From NCBI GenBank assembly GCA_029216955.1, contig JANAVB010010791.1:9546221-9610220 (forward strand): DNA of 64,000 nucleotides, read 5' to 3'. The notes under the pieces were generated by a model. It was not told the origin of the DNA and did no database searches. It saw nothing but the letters and a program-made list of their open reading frames with translations. The translations under genes were made by a program, and so were the position numbers. This document shows positions 43,192-54,870 of the stretch, piece by piece (the first letter of the stretch is position 1; each line of letters begins with the position of its first letter). The stretch is from Iris pallida (taxonomy: Eukaryota > Streptophyta > Magnoliopsida > Asparagales > Iridaceae).

Positions 43192-45165
43192 TCGGTTGAG
43201 GTAATATATAGCTTGCTCATGGCCTGCATCATTGTTTTACGCTAGTAAAGCACCGAAAGAATGTTCCATTGCTCGTACATAGAGCAGGAATGGTTTTCCA
43301 GCGACCGGGGCCACTAGAACTGGAGGGTTCGTCAGATATTCTTTGATGTTGTCGAAGGTGCACTAGCATTCCTCATCCCATATGAATGAAACGCCCTTCT
43401 TCATGAGGTAGGTGAATGGCTGACATCGTCCGAAGAGGTTAGAGATAAACCTCCTGATGTAGGCCAGCCTCCCTTGAAGGCCTCGGAGTTTACGGAGATT
43501 TCTCGGGGGACCCTTCTCCATGATTACCTTCGTCTTCTCAGGGTCTATGTGGATACCCTGGGAAGTAATGATGAAACCCAAGAACTTCCCGCTAGATACG
43601 CCCAAGAAGGATTTCGTGGGATTCATTTTCAAATTGTACGCTCGTATCAGGTCGAACACTGTCCTCAGATCATGCAGATGATCTGCCTTAGAGTGACTTT
43701 TGACGGCGATGTCGGCGACGTAGCATTCCACTGTCTTGTGCAGGTGGTCTCTAAAGATGATGCTTATAGCTCTTTGATAGGTGGCATCAGCGTTCCTTAA
43801 ACCGAAAGGCATGACTGTGTAGCAATATGTGCCAATTGGTGTTTGGAATGATGTATGCTTTTCGTCATCAGGAAACATCTTGATTTGGTTGTACCCCGAA
43901 AAACCATCTATGAATGACATACGCTCAAAATCGTAGGTGTTGTCAATCATGATGTCTATGATAGGGAGGGGGAACTCATCCTTAGGACATGCCTCATTCA
44001 GATTGTGAAATTCGATGCAGATTCGAATCTTTCCATTCTACTTGAGGACTGGTCCTATGTTGGCGACCCAGTCGGGATGCTGTTCCTCGCGGATGAAGCC
44101 GCTGGCTATCAGTTTGTTGACCTCAGCTTCAATGGCATTCATGATGTCGGGGCGAAATCGTCGTTGCTGTTGCTTGACCGATTTTGTGTCCAGATGGATG
44201 TTGAGTTTGTGAAGTGCAACATCGGGATTCAGTCCTGGCATGTCTTCGTAGCTCCAGGCGAACACGTCGATGTATTCTCTGACGAGCTGTAGTAGCGATT
44301 CCCGCTCTTCGTCTGTCAGACTCTTGCTGACGAAGATGGGCTTTGGAGATGACTCATCACCGAGATCAATTTGCACAATCTCATCCTCGGTGGGAGGCTC
44401 TCTTTGTTCGAACCGCTTCTCCCATTGTGCATCCAGTTGTTGTGCCCACAACTCTAACTCAAGAAGTTCAGGAATGTCTTCATCTTCTTCGTTGGCGTCG
44501 GCAAATGCCATATTAACGGACAAAACTTGCCTGAATACGTCCCCGATGCTGACATCCGAATCGGAAGTTGGTGATCCGGTTGAGTGTGAATGCCAGTCGC
44601 ATTCCTCATCTGAACTTTCAGGGGTTGTTGACGGTGTAACATAACCTAGCCCACATCTGGTTTTGTTGTAATAATCTCGCAGTTTTCCAGCTAGAATAGA
44701 CAATTATAAGGGTAATCGCCGTCCAGTTCCATAGTTTAAGCCTGGTGTAGTTTCCAGATCATACCCCTATTTTTGCATAAGGTACTTGGATCAAAAACTA
44801 TACAGATAAAGGGGCAGTCTCTCGGTGTCGGGTTCGAGCTCAACTTCTTCTATCCTGAAGGGCTGTAGATCATTCTTGCGGTCGTAGATGATTGGATGAT
44901 CCTCTCCCTCGATTATGCGATAAGCATCTTCCACTGGAGTAAGTTGGTTTGTGGTGTAGACATTTGTTACCTGTGTGTACAGGTGTGTGCCTATATCGTG
45001 TTCCATAGCATACATTGTACAAAGCTTATTAAGCTCGAGATAATTCAAAGATAGCCCTTTATTGATGAAGTAAGGTATCTTTTCCAGTGGGATTACATTA
45101 TCTGCGGATGGAATATCAGTGTGAGCAGCCACATACTTGGCCAGCTCTGGCTCTTCTTCAACCAC
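43192..45165 (-). pseudogene. Element B reverse transcriptase with YVAD active site
   Basis: The frame opens after a TAA near 45190 with a spacer. A TAA/TAG-type break near 44791 is followed by the SSDEECDWHS region and RT from DVFAWSYEDMPGL. TAG near 44038 replaces a Lys codon (LKKNGK in A). The RT palm is present, but the catalytic YVDD appears as YVAD (CYVADIAVKS, near 43720; GCC where GAC is expected). Stops at 43363 (CAG to TAG) and about 43236 (CAA to TAA) follow. RT copies the RNA into DNA; loss of the first active-site Asp alone would abolish this. Unlike A, no large deletion is seen in the palm. Confidence 0.82.
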
Positions 45166-46829
45166 CCCTGTGTCAATGAGGACTGGAGGGATGACTTGGG
45201 CAGCTTAATCATCAGGGGCTCCATGGGTGGAGCAGGACGTGGAGTCGTTGGCGTACTAGCCACACCCAGCTTGGTGTTCGGTGTTGGGCGGGAGGTTGTT
45301 GGCTGGCTAGCTATTTCCGGTTTAGCACTTGGCTGTCGGTTCATTCTGGAAAGATGAATCGTCATCGGCTTGACAGAAGGATTGAGCTCCCCTATTTGTT
45401 GCTGGATAGCTTTAGGCAGCCTGATTGTTAGTGGCTCTGTCGTGGGTCTTGGCGCTTGGCCAGACCTTGGCAGTCGGATTATTATCTGCTCCTCCTGTGC
45501 AGAGAGGCTGATTGCGTCCTTACGCAGAGTGGCTGTAAGGGACGCAGTTATGCCAGGTTTGCGGACTTGGAGGTGGATCGTCAAAGGTTCTTCCAATCCA
45601 ATTGCCGCCTCAGTTTGAGCTTGAGTATCTCCTTCAGCAAGGTGCTTTTTCGACTTCTCGTACAAGCATGAATCTGAGTAGCAGGATTTGACCCCTTTGA
45701 AGGGATCGATGTCGGCAAATTCTGTCCTTACGAAGCCGTACTTGTCGACGTACTTGAAGTACTGGTGCAGTGTAGAGGGCACGATCATGTAGTCGTGTAT
45801 CCACGGATGCCCCAGGAGAATGTTGTAGGAAGTGTCCGCATCTATGACATAACAGGTCACTTCTGACTGAAGGTCGCCGATTTGGTACTTCAAGCGAATC
45901 TTTCCGATTGGATAGCTTTTGTCTGAATTAAAACCGCTGATGGCGGTACTTGTCGGCATCAGGCGATGCATTGGGATACGCAGATGGTGTAGTAAGCTTT
46001 TTGGAATGATGCTTATGGAAGAACCGGGATCAATATGCATCCGGTCCACCTTAGTATCGCCAATGTATCCAGTATAATACAGAGGGCGATCGTACAGGTT
46101 GGTCTTGATAAGCATAACCTGCAGAGCGAAGACAATGTTCGGCATTGAACCCGTGCAAGCGCTGTCCTGGAGATCTGCAGGCGAGCTTTCTCCAGTGAGA
46201 TTCGACTGAGCCAGATATGCATCGGCATTCTGGAGTGTCTCGCTTAATACGACGCGAACATCCTTAGAGAGCCTTAGGAGCTCGTATAGCAATAATTTGG
46301 CCTGTGTGTTGGCCAATTGTGCCAAAATGTCTAAGTTGTAGGGCCTCTCCAGCCCATGAGGCGTCTCTTTTCGAAGCGGCTTGTCAAAACGACTCTCCTT
46401 CGGCCTAGGCTTGTCGGTCGTCGAAGGCTGCAAAGGTCCTGGAGCATCAGCAGTTGTCGGTTGATGGTCTTCAGCCGAGTTACCCGGTGGAGGTTGGGTT
46501 TGTGTGCCGGAACAGGAAACGACGGCAATAGCTTCTTCGACATCTGCCGAGATTGTGCGGCATGATTTGACTTTCCCATTCTTCTTCTTGCTGGTGGAGG
46601 GAGGTGCGGACTGAATCACCTCAGGTACCAGGTCTGGATGGACCCACATGATCTCCCCTCGTGGTGTGGTAAGGGGTACTAGACCAGCAGCCTGGTCTCG
46701 GGGAGGTAGAAGGTTAGCGACTTCATCTTTGTTCTGGGGACGGGTACTACTCCATCTTGAGTCATTGTCGGAGAGAAGCTGTCGAATTGTACTGACACTA
46801 TGTTGGCTGCTACGGTCACCTCTTCGCAA
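45093..46829 (-). pseudogene. Element B gag C-terminus, protease and repeat linker
   Basis: A 578-codon open frame. It starts in the gag C-terminal region (VANLLPPRDQAAGLVPL) and runs without interruption through the site where A has a TGA, showing that gag and protease were one frame. The protease motif HIDPGSSISIIP and NILLGHPWIHD are intact. The linker has the (E)PLTIRLP repeats seen in A. The end overlaps the RT frame in the same relative phase as in A. Confidence 0.82.
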
Positions 46830-47797
46830 TAAATGGCCAGGGCCTTAGAATTGATAAGATGCTGGATGTATCGCTTCAGTTGGTAGCAGTCATGTGTAGC
46901 ATGGTGGACATAGCGATGGTAGTGGCAGTACTTGGGGCTTTCCACTTCCGCAGGACGAGGTTCACGCCTTGGAGGAGGGACCTGAATTCGACCTCCTTAT
47001 ATGAGCATGTCCAAGATGGGCTTGACATGGCCATCCTCGAAGGAATAGGTCATCTGAGGCCACTGCTTCTCTGTCGGCTTCGGTTCAGGCTTCGGGGCTG
47101 TGTCGGCCACCATAGCTTGTTTGCCCTTGTTGTCTCGATTGTTGGAGGGGTTACCACTATTGTTGCTGTTGGTGTTAGGGCGTTTGCCCTTGTCCTCTCC
47201 TTCCGAAACGTGCAATCCCAATTGGCGAGCTTTCTTCAACTTGTCTTCTGCGCTAGTGGCACTGATAATGAAAGTCTTTCAATCCTTAAACTGACATTCG
47301 CCCATCCAGAGGCTGATTGTGGGAAGCAGCCTCTTTTGGCAAATTTCAATTAAAGAAGAATCCGGGTTACCAGAAGGCAACTTCATCGCGGTTTGGCAAA
47401 ACCGCTCGATATAGTTCCTTGTAAGCTCATTTTCTCCCTGAACAACGTCTATGAGGGTGAACATTGTCACGTCTTGTTCTACCTGGTAGAATCTCTCCAG
47501 GAATATACGTTTAAAGCCAGCGAAGGAATGGATGCAGTTGTCCGACAAGTTGCGATACCAGTCGAAGGCGACCCCCTCTTGTGCCCCGATGAACAACCGC
47601 GTAAGGATGGCATCGTCATGAGGCAGATGGTCAGTTGTGACTTCGAAGTAGGTGAGGTACCTGCTTGCAGATGTCTTCCCATTATATGGATTGATGTTAA
47701 ATGGTTTATATCTTGGTGGAAAGGGAACATCTCTCCACGCAGCAGGATACGGTTGTCGTATCCTAAGGTCTTGGCAGTTTTTTTGAGCGTGGAACAT
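46740..47797 (-). pseudogene. Element B gag, N-terminal and zinc-knuckle part
   Basis: Starts ATG 47797 (MFHAQKNCQDL). The gag core runs to a TGA at 47279 (Trp codon TGG in A). It resumes to a TAA near 46998 and then to CHYHRYVHHATHDC, the C-x2-H zinc knuckle. A frame change near 46740 moves it into the frame of the protease segment. Confidence 0.8.
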
Positions 47798-49199
47798 GGC
47801 CCGGAGCTCCTAGACCTCTTTTCTTGCCTCCATGCCTCGTCTGCAGTGGTGGGAGCCGATATTTTAGGAGGATTATCATCCGGGTTTGGTGCAGCTGAGT
47901 TCGAGTCCACATTGACCGTGGGACTTAAGCTTGTTTGGCCAGGCGTCCTTCCTTGCAGAGTTGGAAGGGCCGCTTTGATCTCGTCCACGGACTTGACCAA
48001 GGCATACAGTATGGCCTTTAGAGTGTCGATACATTGGCGATCACTGGAACCATCTTGGTTGCTATCCGTCATGAACACCGTCCTTACATGAGGAGAGATG
48101 GAAGGAACGGTGGAGGACGTGCCCTCTGAGTCATACCCTTGTACAGAGAAATCTTCAGGGTACGTGGGAATATTCTCCTCTATTTCAAACTCAGAAGGAG
48201 TGGTACCCCCAACTTCAGAGCTCGTCTCATCTTGAGAGTTGTGGACGTCCTGGGGGACGTCGGGATCTGCTGCATCTGTTGGGTGAATCATTTCCTCTGA
48301 ATTATCTTCTTGGAACACCAGATCGTCGTAGATATTTGGGGGAGTGCTACCCCTAGCTCTAGTGCCTCCCAGAGATGTGGACGACGAATCTTCAAGTGTG
48401 GCAAATTTTGTCTTTGAGAGGGTACCTTGGTAAACTCCTCCTGTAACGGTGGTAGACAACAGCTTAGAAGAGAGTTTCTTGGTTACGCCGATTGAGATTT
48501 TCGGACTGGAGACATTTGTTTTCTTCCTTCTACCGCTACCAGGAATCTTCAGAGCAGAATTGCAGGAGGCGACGAGAAGCACTTCGTCTTCTGAACTTGG
48601 GTATTGCAGTCATTGGAAGATGGACCGCCGGTCTTCTTGTCCTGCCGTGTTGTTACAGCAGCAGTTGACAATGACTTGGGTGCAGTAATATCCATGGAAT
48701 GACTCTCTACACACCGAAGCTTCTTCTCTTTCTTTGTGTTTGTGAAGGATCATGTTACGCAAGTCAGGTGCGCCTCGAGCAACCTTTACACCCGCTTTGT
48801 AGGCTCGGGAATCCCGAGCATCTGAGTGTGTTGGCACCCTGTTTGCTCCCTGATTGTTGGAAGACTTTTCGGAACCACTCTATCCGTTTGCCGCCGAGGG
48901 CTGGACTCGAGTGGTTCGGTACAACTTTCCATCGGAGGCCCGCATAACAGTAAGCGGAACGCTCGGATGGTCAGAGGTTGGGACAGCTGACTGAGCTTGT
49001 CGAGCTCACGCTATCCTAGACTTCTTCCCTCTAGCACCCGAGAGGGCATAGTAGGAAGAGTCCAAATGGTGCCGTAGAGAGTCTGGCATATGTTCTTGGG
49101 CGTATCTGGAGTCAGGATCACATGAGAGGCGGTCAAAGGCTGACCGTGAGCCGCATGGAGCAGATGGTATGCGGCTGGGTTTGGTAGTCGTGCAGGCTG

Positions 49200-49400
49200 T
49201 CTACATGCGGCTGGCATGTGTGGCCGTATGACTCTGCTGTATGTGGCTAGGAGAGGTGGCCGCATGAACCTTCGGGATGCGGCTAGAAGTCGTGACCGTG
49301 CATGCTGCCTGCATGCGGCTGACTTCTGTGGCCGCATGAGTCTTCTCCATGCGGCTGGCGGTTGCGGCCGCATGAGCCTTCTTCATGCGGCTGGCACCCT
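49200..49400. repeat. Inverted CCGCAT/ATGCGG pairs inside ORF1 of element B
   Basis: About five units of 36-40 bp, such as ggccgcatgagtcttctccatgcggct read as two 8-base arms around a short loop. Same arrangement as in A, with more copies preserved. Confidence 0.7.
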
Positions 49401-49771
49401 TATGCGGCTTGGTCCGCATAGAATTCCTCTTTGCCCCTGCAAGTCCAGCATTATAGTGTTTTTTTTCTGCCGGACTTGGAGACAGCAGAGTCCTCTATGG
49501 CCTGAAACAGGGCGGCATGAGAGTTTTCTCTGCCGTCTTGAGCAACAGAGAGTACTTCTTCGAGAGTTTGGGGAGGAGCGAATGATTTGGGCCTCCACTC
49601 CCTGCGGGCCTTCTTCGTACGGGCTCACCGCTGGACCGGGCCAGCGCTCCCGTCGGAGAGCATTTCTTCAAACGCTTGTTGGTCGAACCGGGCGACCAGC
49701 ATTTGTTGAGTGGAGCCAAGTTTGGCTGCGTTCGATTACGTCACCAACTCCTCAGCCGTGGAGAAGTTAGT

Positions 49772-49788
49772 CTCCAGCAGAGTCGCCA
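49772..49788 (-). other. Primer-binding site of element B
   Basis: Minus-strand TGGCGACTCTGCTGGAG, three bases after the LTR end. One base differs from the site of A. Confidence 0.7.
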
Positions 49789-49791
49789 TCG

Positions 49792-51020
49792 GGTTTGCCA
49801 TTGATTGTAAAAGTGCAGAATAATTTTATAGGAGGACTGAACTTAGACTCACAATACAAACTCGCTCGCACAAAGAAAGCCTAGGTACAGCAATCTAAGT
49901 ACGATTGTTTATTTTTGATTCTAGGGGTGACGATAGAGGCTCGGGAAAGCGACGGCAGCTCTGCCTTACTCCTTGGACGATCGGACGTAGCCTTGGCTCT
50001 GATGAAGAAATGCTCTCGGGATGTGTGCGAAGACTCTTCTGTGCGTGCCTTTGTCTCTCTGTATGTCCAGCCGGGTGGAGAGTCTCTCTTTGTTCTTTTC
50101 TTTTCCCTCTTTTTTCTCCTCCGTTTGCAAGGGAACGGCACCTTGCTATTTATAGAAGTGGGGGTGTATTAGGGTTTACAATGATTGCCTCTTGAAAAGT
50201 CGGCGGCCAATAATCTGGACCATTAATCTTGATTGCATCAAATATGGACAATTAATGCTGATTGCCATAAATCTTCATAATTTGTCATGACAAGCTTGGA
50301 TCTTCCGCCACGTGTTCAATTTGCTTAATTACAACAAATCTGATTTGATCTGAGTAATTATGATGATTATAACAAATCTAGATTGTTATGATTTGCTAGC
50401 AGCCATAACTCCGAGGGGATAAGACCGCTACGTGTCTCAACTGTCATGAGGATCGCCATGTGTCTCAACTGTCGTGAGTGGGACGTCCTGACAGAGCTGC
50501 ATGAATGCAGTCTCTAAATGAACTGCATATGGGTGGCCCCCACACTCCTAGCCGCATGAAGGTAGCAGCCGCATGAGGGTGACGGCCGCATGAAGGGGGC
50601 AGCCGCATGAAGGAGGCAGACGCATGAAGGAGGCAGCCGCATGAGGGTGTCAGCCGCATAGGAGTGGCAGCCGCATAGGGAGCTTTGAACTTGACGGATC
50701 ATGCCAGCTATAAAAGATTTTCTTATTTTCTCTAGGAGCACGCTATCATGTCAGAGCTATCTTTTGAGCTTTCTGTCAAAACTGTCACTTCGCCTTTCTG
50801 TCAGAGCTGCCATCAGGCATTTAATGAAGTAGTTGCTTTATGGCCAGCTGTCGAGGTGAACTGCTTTGGGCCACGTGGCTCCTTCCTGAGCCGTATGGAG
50901 CTATCCGAGCCGCATGAGGCTCTTTTGAACCGCATGAATGCCTAATGGATTCTTGAGCCGTATGAGACTCTTTCTGTCTGAGCCGTATGGACTTTTCTTG
51001 TTATTTTTCATGCTTCTACA
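49792..51020 (-). repeat. Element B 5' LTR
   Basis: 1229 bp. Its terminal base next to the primer site is changed (CA end reads CC on the minus strand). The U3 holds an 18-bp-period array built on gcagccgcatgaaggagg (50550-50680) plus more scattered CCGCAT/CCGTAT words to 50990. The TATA box lies at 50146-50154. Confidence 0.88.
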
Positions 51021-51496
51021 ACTACTAGCAGAGCGACGACGTATGCTGACATCCTCAAAGTTGTCTAAGGAGTTGAGAAGGACATAGACTCGAAGACCAA
51101 GAGGGACAGAAATGTTGGTGCCAGCAGCTCTCAGGTCCACCAAAGTGGACCAACATCCAGGCGAGGCCACACCAGTAGCCATATCTTCCTGCTAGAGCCC
51201 CTGTACTTCAGCCACGGCGAGAGATTCAGACTCAGACCCAAACGGCGATCACTTACAATTACTGCCACCGCCCAAGACATCACTTCGATGAGTGCCGCAA
51301 AAGATTGAATCTGTGCTTGTTCTGTGGATCGCTTGCCCACCAGATCAAGGATTGCCCGGAGGTCACTGATCGTGCTGCCCAAGGACGAGCACGAGCACCA
51401 GAACCGCAACAGAGGGACCCAACTCTCCAGACTCAGCATCCCTATGGAACACAACAGGAGGTACGAGTCTACACCATGACAACAGAAGAAGTGTAG
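51021..51496 (+). pseudogene. Element C gag, C-terminal part with zinc knuckle
   Basis: It resumes after B's duplication. A stop near 51065 and a frame change precede the readable end. The end contains CHRPRHHFDEC and then a canonical knuckle CLFCGSLAHQIKDC (C-x2-C-x4-H-x4-C; 51311-51355), with a stop at 51494. About 330 bp of non-coding sequence separates it from the polypurine tract, leaving no room for pol. Confidence 0.75.
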
Positions 51497-51810
51497 ACAA
51501 TTCTGATTCCAGATGAGTACTGAAGACTGGAGGCATTCTCGCATGGTTGGAGAAGACCATGGATCGTTACCTTCTTTTATGTTTCTTTCTAGCGTCTAGA
51601 CTTTCTTGTAGTTTCCTATTCCAGACTTGTTTCTAAAGTCTCCTTATCTTACTTTTTGTTTCTTAGTACCTAGTAACTACTTGTTGATCCTTTGATTGTC
51701 TCATAGTACTTAATAAAACTGTTGTTGCTTACATTCTTGTTTGAACTCCTTGTTAGATCTTTGTTCATCTCTACCACAACCCTTGAAATTTCGAGGACAA
51801 AATTTTTATA

Positions 51811-51823
51811 AGGGGGTAGATTT
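51811..51823 (+). other. Polypurine tract of element C
   Basis: 'aagggggtagatt', preceded by 'ttgaaatttcgaggaca', directly before the 3' LTR. This context is characteristic of Del/Tekay elements. Confidence 0.75.
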
Positions 51824-52904
51824 CTAACTCCCTAAACCAATTTTGATAAATTTTAAGAATTTTCCTTAATTTTCTATTTGAATGATACTAGTGTTTTTAT
51901 ATATATATAAATTAATTTTATTTAATTAGTTGTTTTAATTAAATAATATTCTGTTAGTAATTTTGTGATTTTTATTTAGTTCTATTTTAAATTAACCCTG
52001 CTTATTATTTATTATTAATTATTTTGATTAATAGTTATTAGCTATGGCTATGATAATCTTGATAGGCTAAGTTTATATATTACTAATGGGTTTCTAATTT
52101 AGCCTACCGAAGCTTGGAATTTGGATTGAAGGGTTTGATCTATCAATTCTAGGAAAAGGCTTAGTTTATTTTTCATTAATCCTGAGTTAGTTACTAGTAA
52201 TTAATTGGCTAGCTATTAATTAGTTAATTAGTTACATGATTAGTTATTGATTAGTTATTAAACTAAGTAGTTAGTTACAAGTTTATTACAGTATTAGTTT
52301 TATTGCCCCCAAATCTGTTGCAATTTACTAACAATGCTACCGTCCTTGACTTGGGACACACCATATTATTTTACTATAAATATGGTCCCTTCATTGACAC
52401 ACTGTCAGAACAGTTTCCCAAATCTACAGTTCATTTTCTCTGTCACTACCACACCACTGTTCTCTGCTACTATTCCGACGAGCACTGTCGTGCGCCACCG
52501 CCTCCGACCACCTTAACCATGCCAGAGTTTGTCATCACCGGATATGGACTGCTGAGTCCAGATCTGTAGATCATTGCCAGAGATCTCGCTGCCAGGAACC
52601 ACTCGACTTCGTCGTGACTTCACCGTAGCACCGTCGCGACACCGAAGCTAGGGGACATCATCAAGGCCACCGCTTGCCGAATCGACCTCGTCTCGTTAAT
52701 GAAGCCATCCAGCTCCGTTCACCGGAGTCGTCACTGTGAATAAGATCTCCGACCTCGAGTGCTGCGCCATCTCCTTGAGGATCGGGTGCATCTCTTTGAA
52801 GCCAGCACCTCACAAACCACTCCAACCTCTCTTCCCTCGGAGACAGCGTCGTTCCTCACGGAGCGAGCTCACCTTGTAGACAGCGCCTTCGCCGAAGCCT
52901 CTTC
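51824..52904 (+). repeat. Element C 3' LTR, truncated by insertion
   Basis: Aligns with 5371-6420, with TATA box TATAAAT at 52375-52381 and the GC-rich leader. It is cut at 52904, after 'gaagcctcttc', by the start of LTR F. Confidence 0.8.
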
Positions 52905-53779
52905 TGTCAAATCCCTATTTTGAAAATAGGTATATGACTATTTTTGTAATTAAAGTGAATTTAAAATTTCATACTTATTTAAATTTTGTTTATTTTTGGG
53001 TCTTGAATTGGTCTTGGTTGTGAGCCTGACACTTGGTTATTACTGTTGCTATTAGATTAAATTATTCTTATTTCTATTATTGTTATTATTATTATTTTAT
53101 CCCTACATCTACCCCTCCCCCCAAACTTAACCCTAACCCTCACATATCTCTCCTCACTCAGCCGCCAGCCCCCCAACTCTCACCTCTCTCCTCACCATCT
53201 TCCCTACTCAGGAGAGCACCTCTCCCCCTTTCCCCTCACTTCCCTCTCCCGTACAGCTTTCCCTCTCTCTCTCTCTCTTCTCTCTCTCCTCCTCACTGTC
53301 TCTCTTCCTATCCCTCACAAAGCTCCCCCCATACACTCTTCATCCTGCCTCCACTTCTCTTTCAGTCCGGTCGTCCGATCACCATAGGAGCCGCCACCAC
53401 TACAGCCATCTCCACCACACTTTCCAACCGCGACCACCTCCACCATCTCCTTCGACCACCTCCAGTCTGGCCCGCACCGTTGCTACCACTAGCACCACCA
53501 TCATCGTCATTTTTAGCCACCACCACTGTCCCCGCTGCCGTCGCCTCCGCCACCATCTCCTTCCCCGGCAATAACATCCCCTCCTCTCCTCCATACCGGC
53601 AGCGAGGTCCCTCACCTCGCCCCGTCTCTCTCCCTCCGTTCTTCTCTGAGCACCTCGCCGCCGCGGTTGCTTCCTCTGCCGCCGGGAGCTCAACCTGGAC
53701 GACCTCTACCGCCTCCTCTCGCCCCTCCTTGGGGAGTGAGCCCCCTTGTTTTATGCGCCTTGGGACACGTATTGTCTTG
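52905..53779 (+). repeat. Probable LTR start of a further element (F)
   Basis: Starts TGTCAAATCCCTATTTT exactly where C's LTR alignment stops. The start resembles the minus-strand start of E's LTR (TGTAAAACCCCTATTTT). An AT-rich part is followed by a C-rich leader (53140-53740). The leader has a long proline/serine-rich open frame that I take to be low-complexity, not coding. It ends near a 'gggagtgagccc' donor-like word. The partner LTR is not in the window. Confidence 0.45.
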
Positions 53780-54217
53780 CACTACCAAAATAAGTCATAT
53801 TGGCGACGAATTTAGCGACTCCGAGTAATAACGTTGCTACTTTTTGTGTATTTAGCGACGACTATAAAAGACGTCGTTGAACGTCACTATTAGCGACGTA
53901 GAGCGACGAGTAGCGACAAGCATTATTGTTTGGAAAGAAGATGTTGCGGTCTCGTCACAAAATGTCGTTGTTTTGTTTCATTTAGCGACGTTTTTAGACT
54001 CATACTTCTGTATGTCGCCGTATCTTCAGTTTACATCGACGTTTAGCGAGGTCCTGTTTTAGACGTTGCTAAAAAGTTTCATATAGGTTTCAAGTGTCGA
54101 TCGACTTTTCATTTTTTTTTACCGTAAATTCTTTCCGCTCTCTCGTCCCAAAATTTCCTTTCCCCTCTCGTCCCTCCGGCGTTCCCCTCCCTCCGGCGAC
54201 CCCCTCCCTGCGGCGAC
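53780..54217 (+). mobile_element. CACTA-like transposon terminus G
   Basis: CACTACCAAAATAAG at 53780 is followed by a dozen 'tagcgacg/cgtcgct' subterminal words, then a stretch with 'tccctccggcgac' repeats. Order and sequence match the terminus at 8043. The right part is cut by H or lost. No transposase is present. Confidence 0.6.
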
Positions 54218-54537
54218 TGTAGGTCCTAAAAATCAAGTTGCACCCATCAAAGAAGTCATGAAAATAAAATTGTACATCCTTCAAGTGAACTGCACAGAAA
54301 ACAGATTGCGCAACAATTCGATTGCGCAGGCTAAACTGCGCACTCATCCAAGTGCGCGAGATGACATGGCCTCGTCATCATTACCTGACAGAGAATCAGA
54401 TCTTCTGACAACTGACAGCACGGAGAACGAGGAAACTGTTCGTTTATCGTGCAGTACAGCGCTCGAGGACAGCTGTACATGCAGCGCAATCTGCCAGACT
54501 CTCTGCAGCGCAGTCCATCCCAGCGCGGTCCATCCTA
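54218..54537 (+). repeat. Possible Tat-like LTR start H with TGCGCA motif array
   Basis: Starts TGTAGGTCCTAAAAATC. From 54300 to 54535 a short GCGCA core recurs about ten times (ttgcgca, ctgcgca, cagcgca). It is cut by element E at 54538. The array style parallels the U3 of A/B and of 2664-4250. The boundary is inferred from a TGT start and the change in composition only. Confidence 0.35.
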
Positions 54538-54870
54538 GCTGTAATGCCCCAGTCCCAAAATACGTAGGACTAGGAACGTAGACATGCCAGCTGTATTTAT
54601 ACGAAGCACACTCCAATATATGGAATCCTCGTATGAATACATAAGCTGTAAAATGCAGTAGAACCATAACTAATCTCATCCACAAATAAAAAATAAAAGA
54701 TATCATATAATCAACTGTAATAAGTCTTTGAACAATACGTTGGGCGGAGACAAAGTCCACTACCAACTATCTCAAATAAAAGGTACAAGAAGGAATAGAT
54801 GGAATAACAAGACTAACTAAGTGCAATCATCTTCGAAAGATGGAGAAGATCACGGCCTCGACTAGAACAC

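Larger units (their letters stand above)
47813..49789 (-). pseudogene. Element B ORF1 upstream of gag
   Basis: Starts at ATG 49789 on the primer-binding site (MATLLE), as in A. It carries SRMKKAHAA-type repeats (49200-49420) encoded by CCGCATG units, then VMRASDGKLY (near 48940), a cysteine run VIVNCCCNN and an acidic region (48582 to about 47830). It is interrupted by several stops, for example near 49730, near 49625, near 49020 and near 48608. A one-base change near 47825 takes the frame off gag's. A TAG at 47810-47812 precedes gag, as in A. Confidence 0.65.
39500..51020 (-). mobile_element. Element B: Tat/Ogre-like LTR retrotransposon lacking the antisense gene
   Basis: B is flanked by a perfect 5-bp duplication (actac, 39495-39499 and 51021-51025) inside C's gag. 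Its 5' LTR is 49792-51020. Its 3' LTR (39500 to about 40563) is truncated. There a deletion joins LTR sequence directly to repeats that in A lie at 28771 onward, through a shared ttt(g/a)tgg. The lost interval in A terms is roughly 6.3 kb of internal sequence plus the first part of the 3' LTR, including the polypurine tract and the antisense gene. ORF1, gag, protease, RT, both RNases H and integrase are collinear with A and similar in sequence. Many nonsense changes and some frame changes disable it. Confidence 0.88.
5371..52904 (+). mobile_element. Element C: gag-only Del/Tekay-like LTR element, host of four insertions
   Basis: C is read by joining 5371-6477, 18961-21123, 38591-39499 and 51021-52904. 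Its 5' LTR starts TGTAACTCCC at 5371 and ends GTGACA at 21123. Its 3' LTR starts at 51824 (first bases TCTAACTCCC, G to C at the second base) after a polypurine tract. Between the LTRs are a leader, one gag gene and about 330 bp of non-coding sequence. No protease, RT or integrase is present. D, A, B and the LTR F interrupt it. Its 3' end context (ttgaaatttcgaggaca, then aagggggtag) is the one typical of Del/Tekay chromoviruses. Gag-only elements of this kind have been described in plants as TR-GAG; C would depend on enzymes from a full-length relative. Confidence 0.75.

Noticed and set aside
39500..51020. Idea that B is simply a duplicate of A by local duplication
   Set aside because: B has its own target duplication, a different LTR array and many independent substitutions, so it is a separate insertion of a related element.
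53033..53815. Long open frame (260 codons) rich in Pro, Ser and Thr
   Set aside because: It follows the C-rich low-complexity leader of LTR F, has no domain, and similar open frames appear in several frames. Composition alone explains it.
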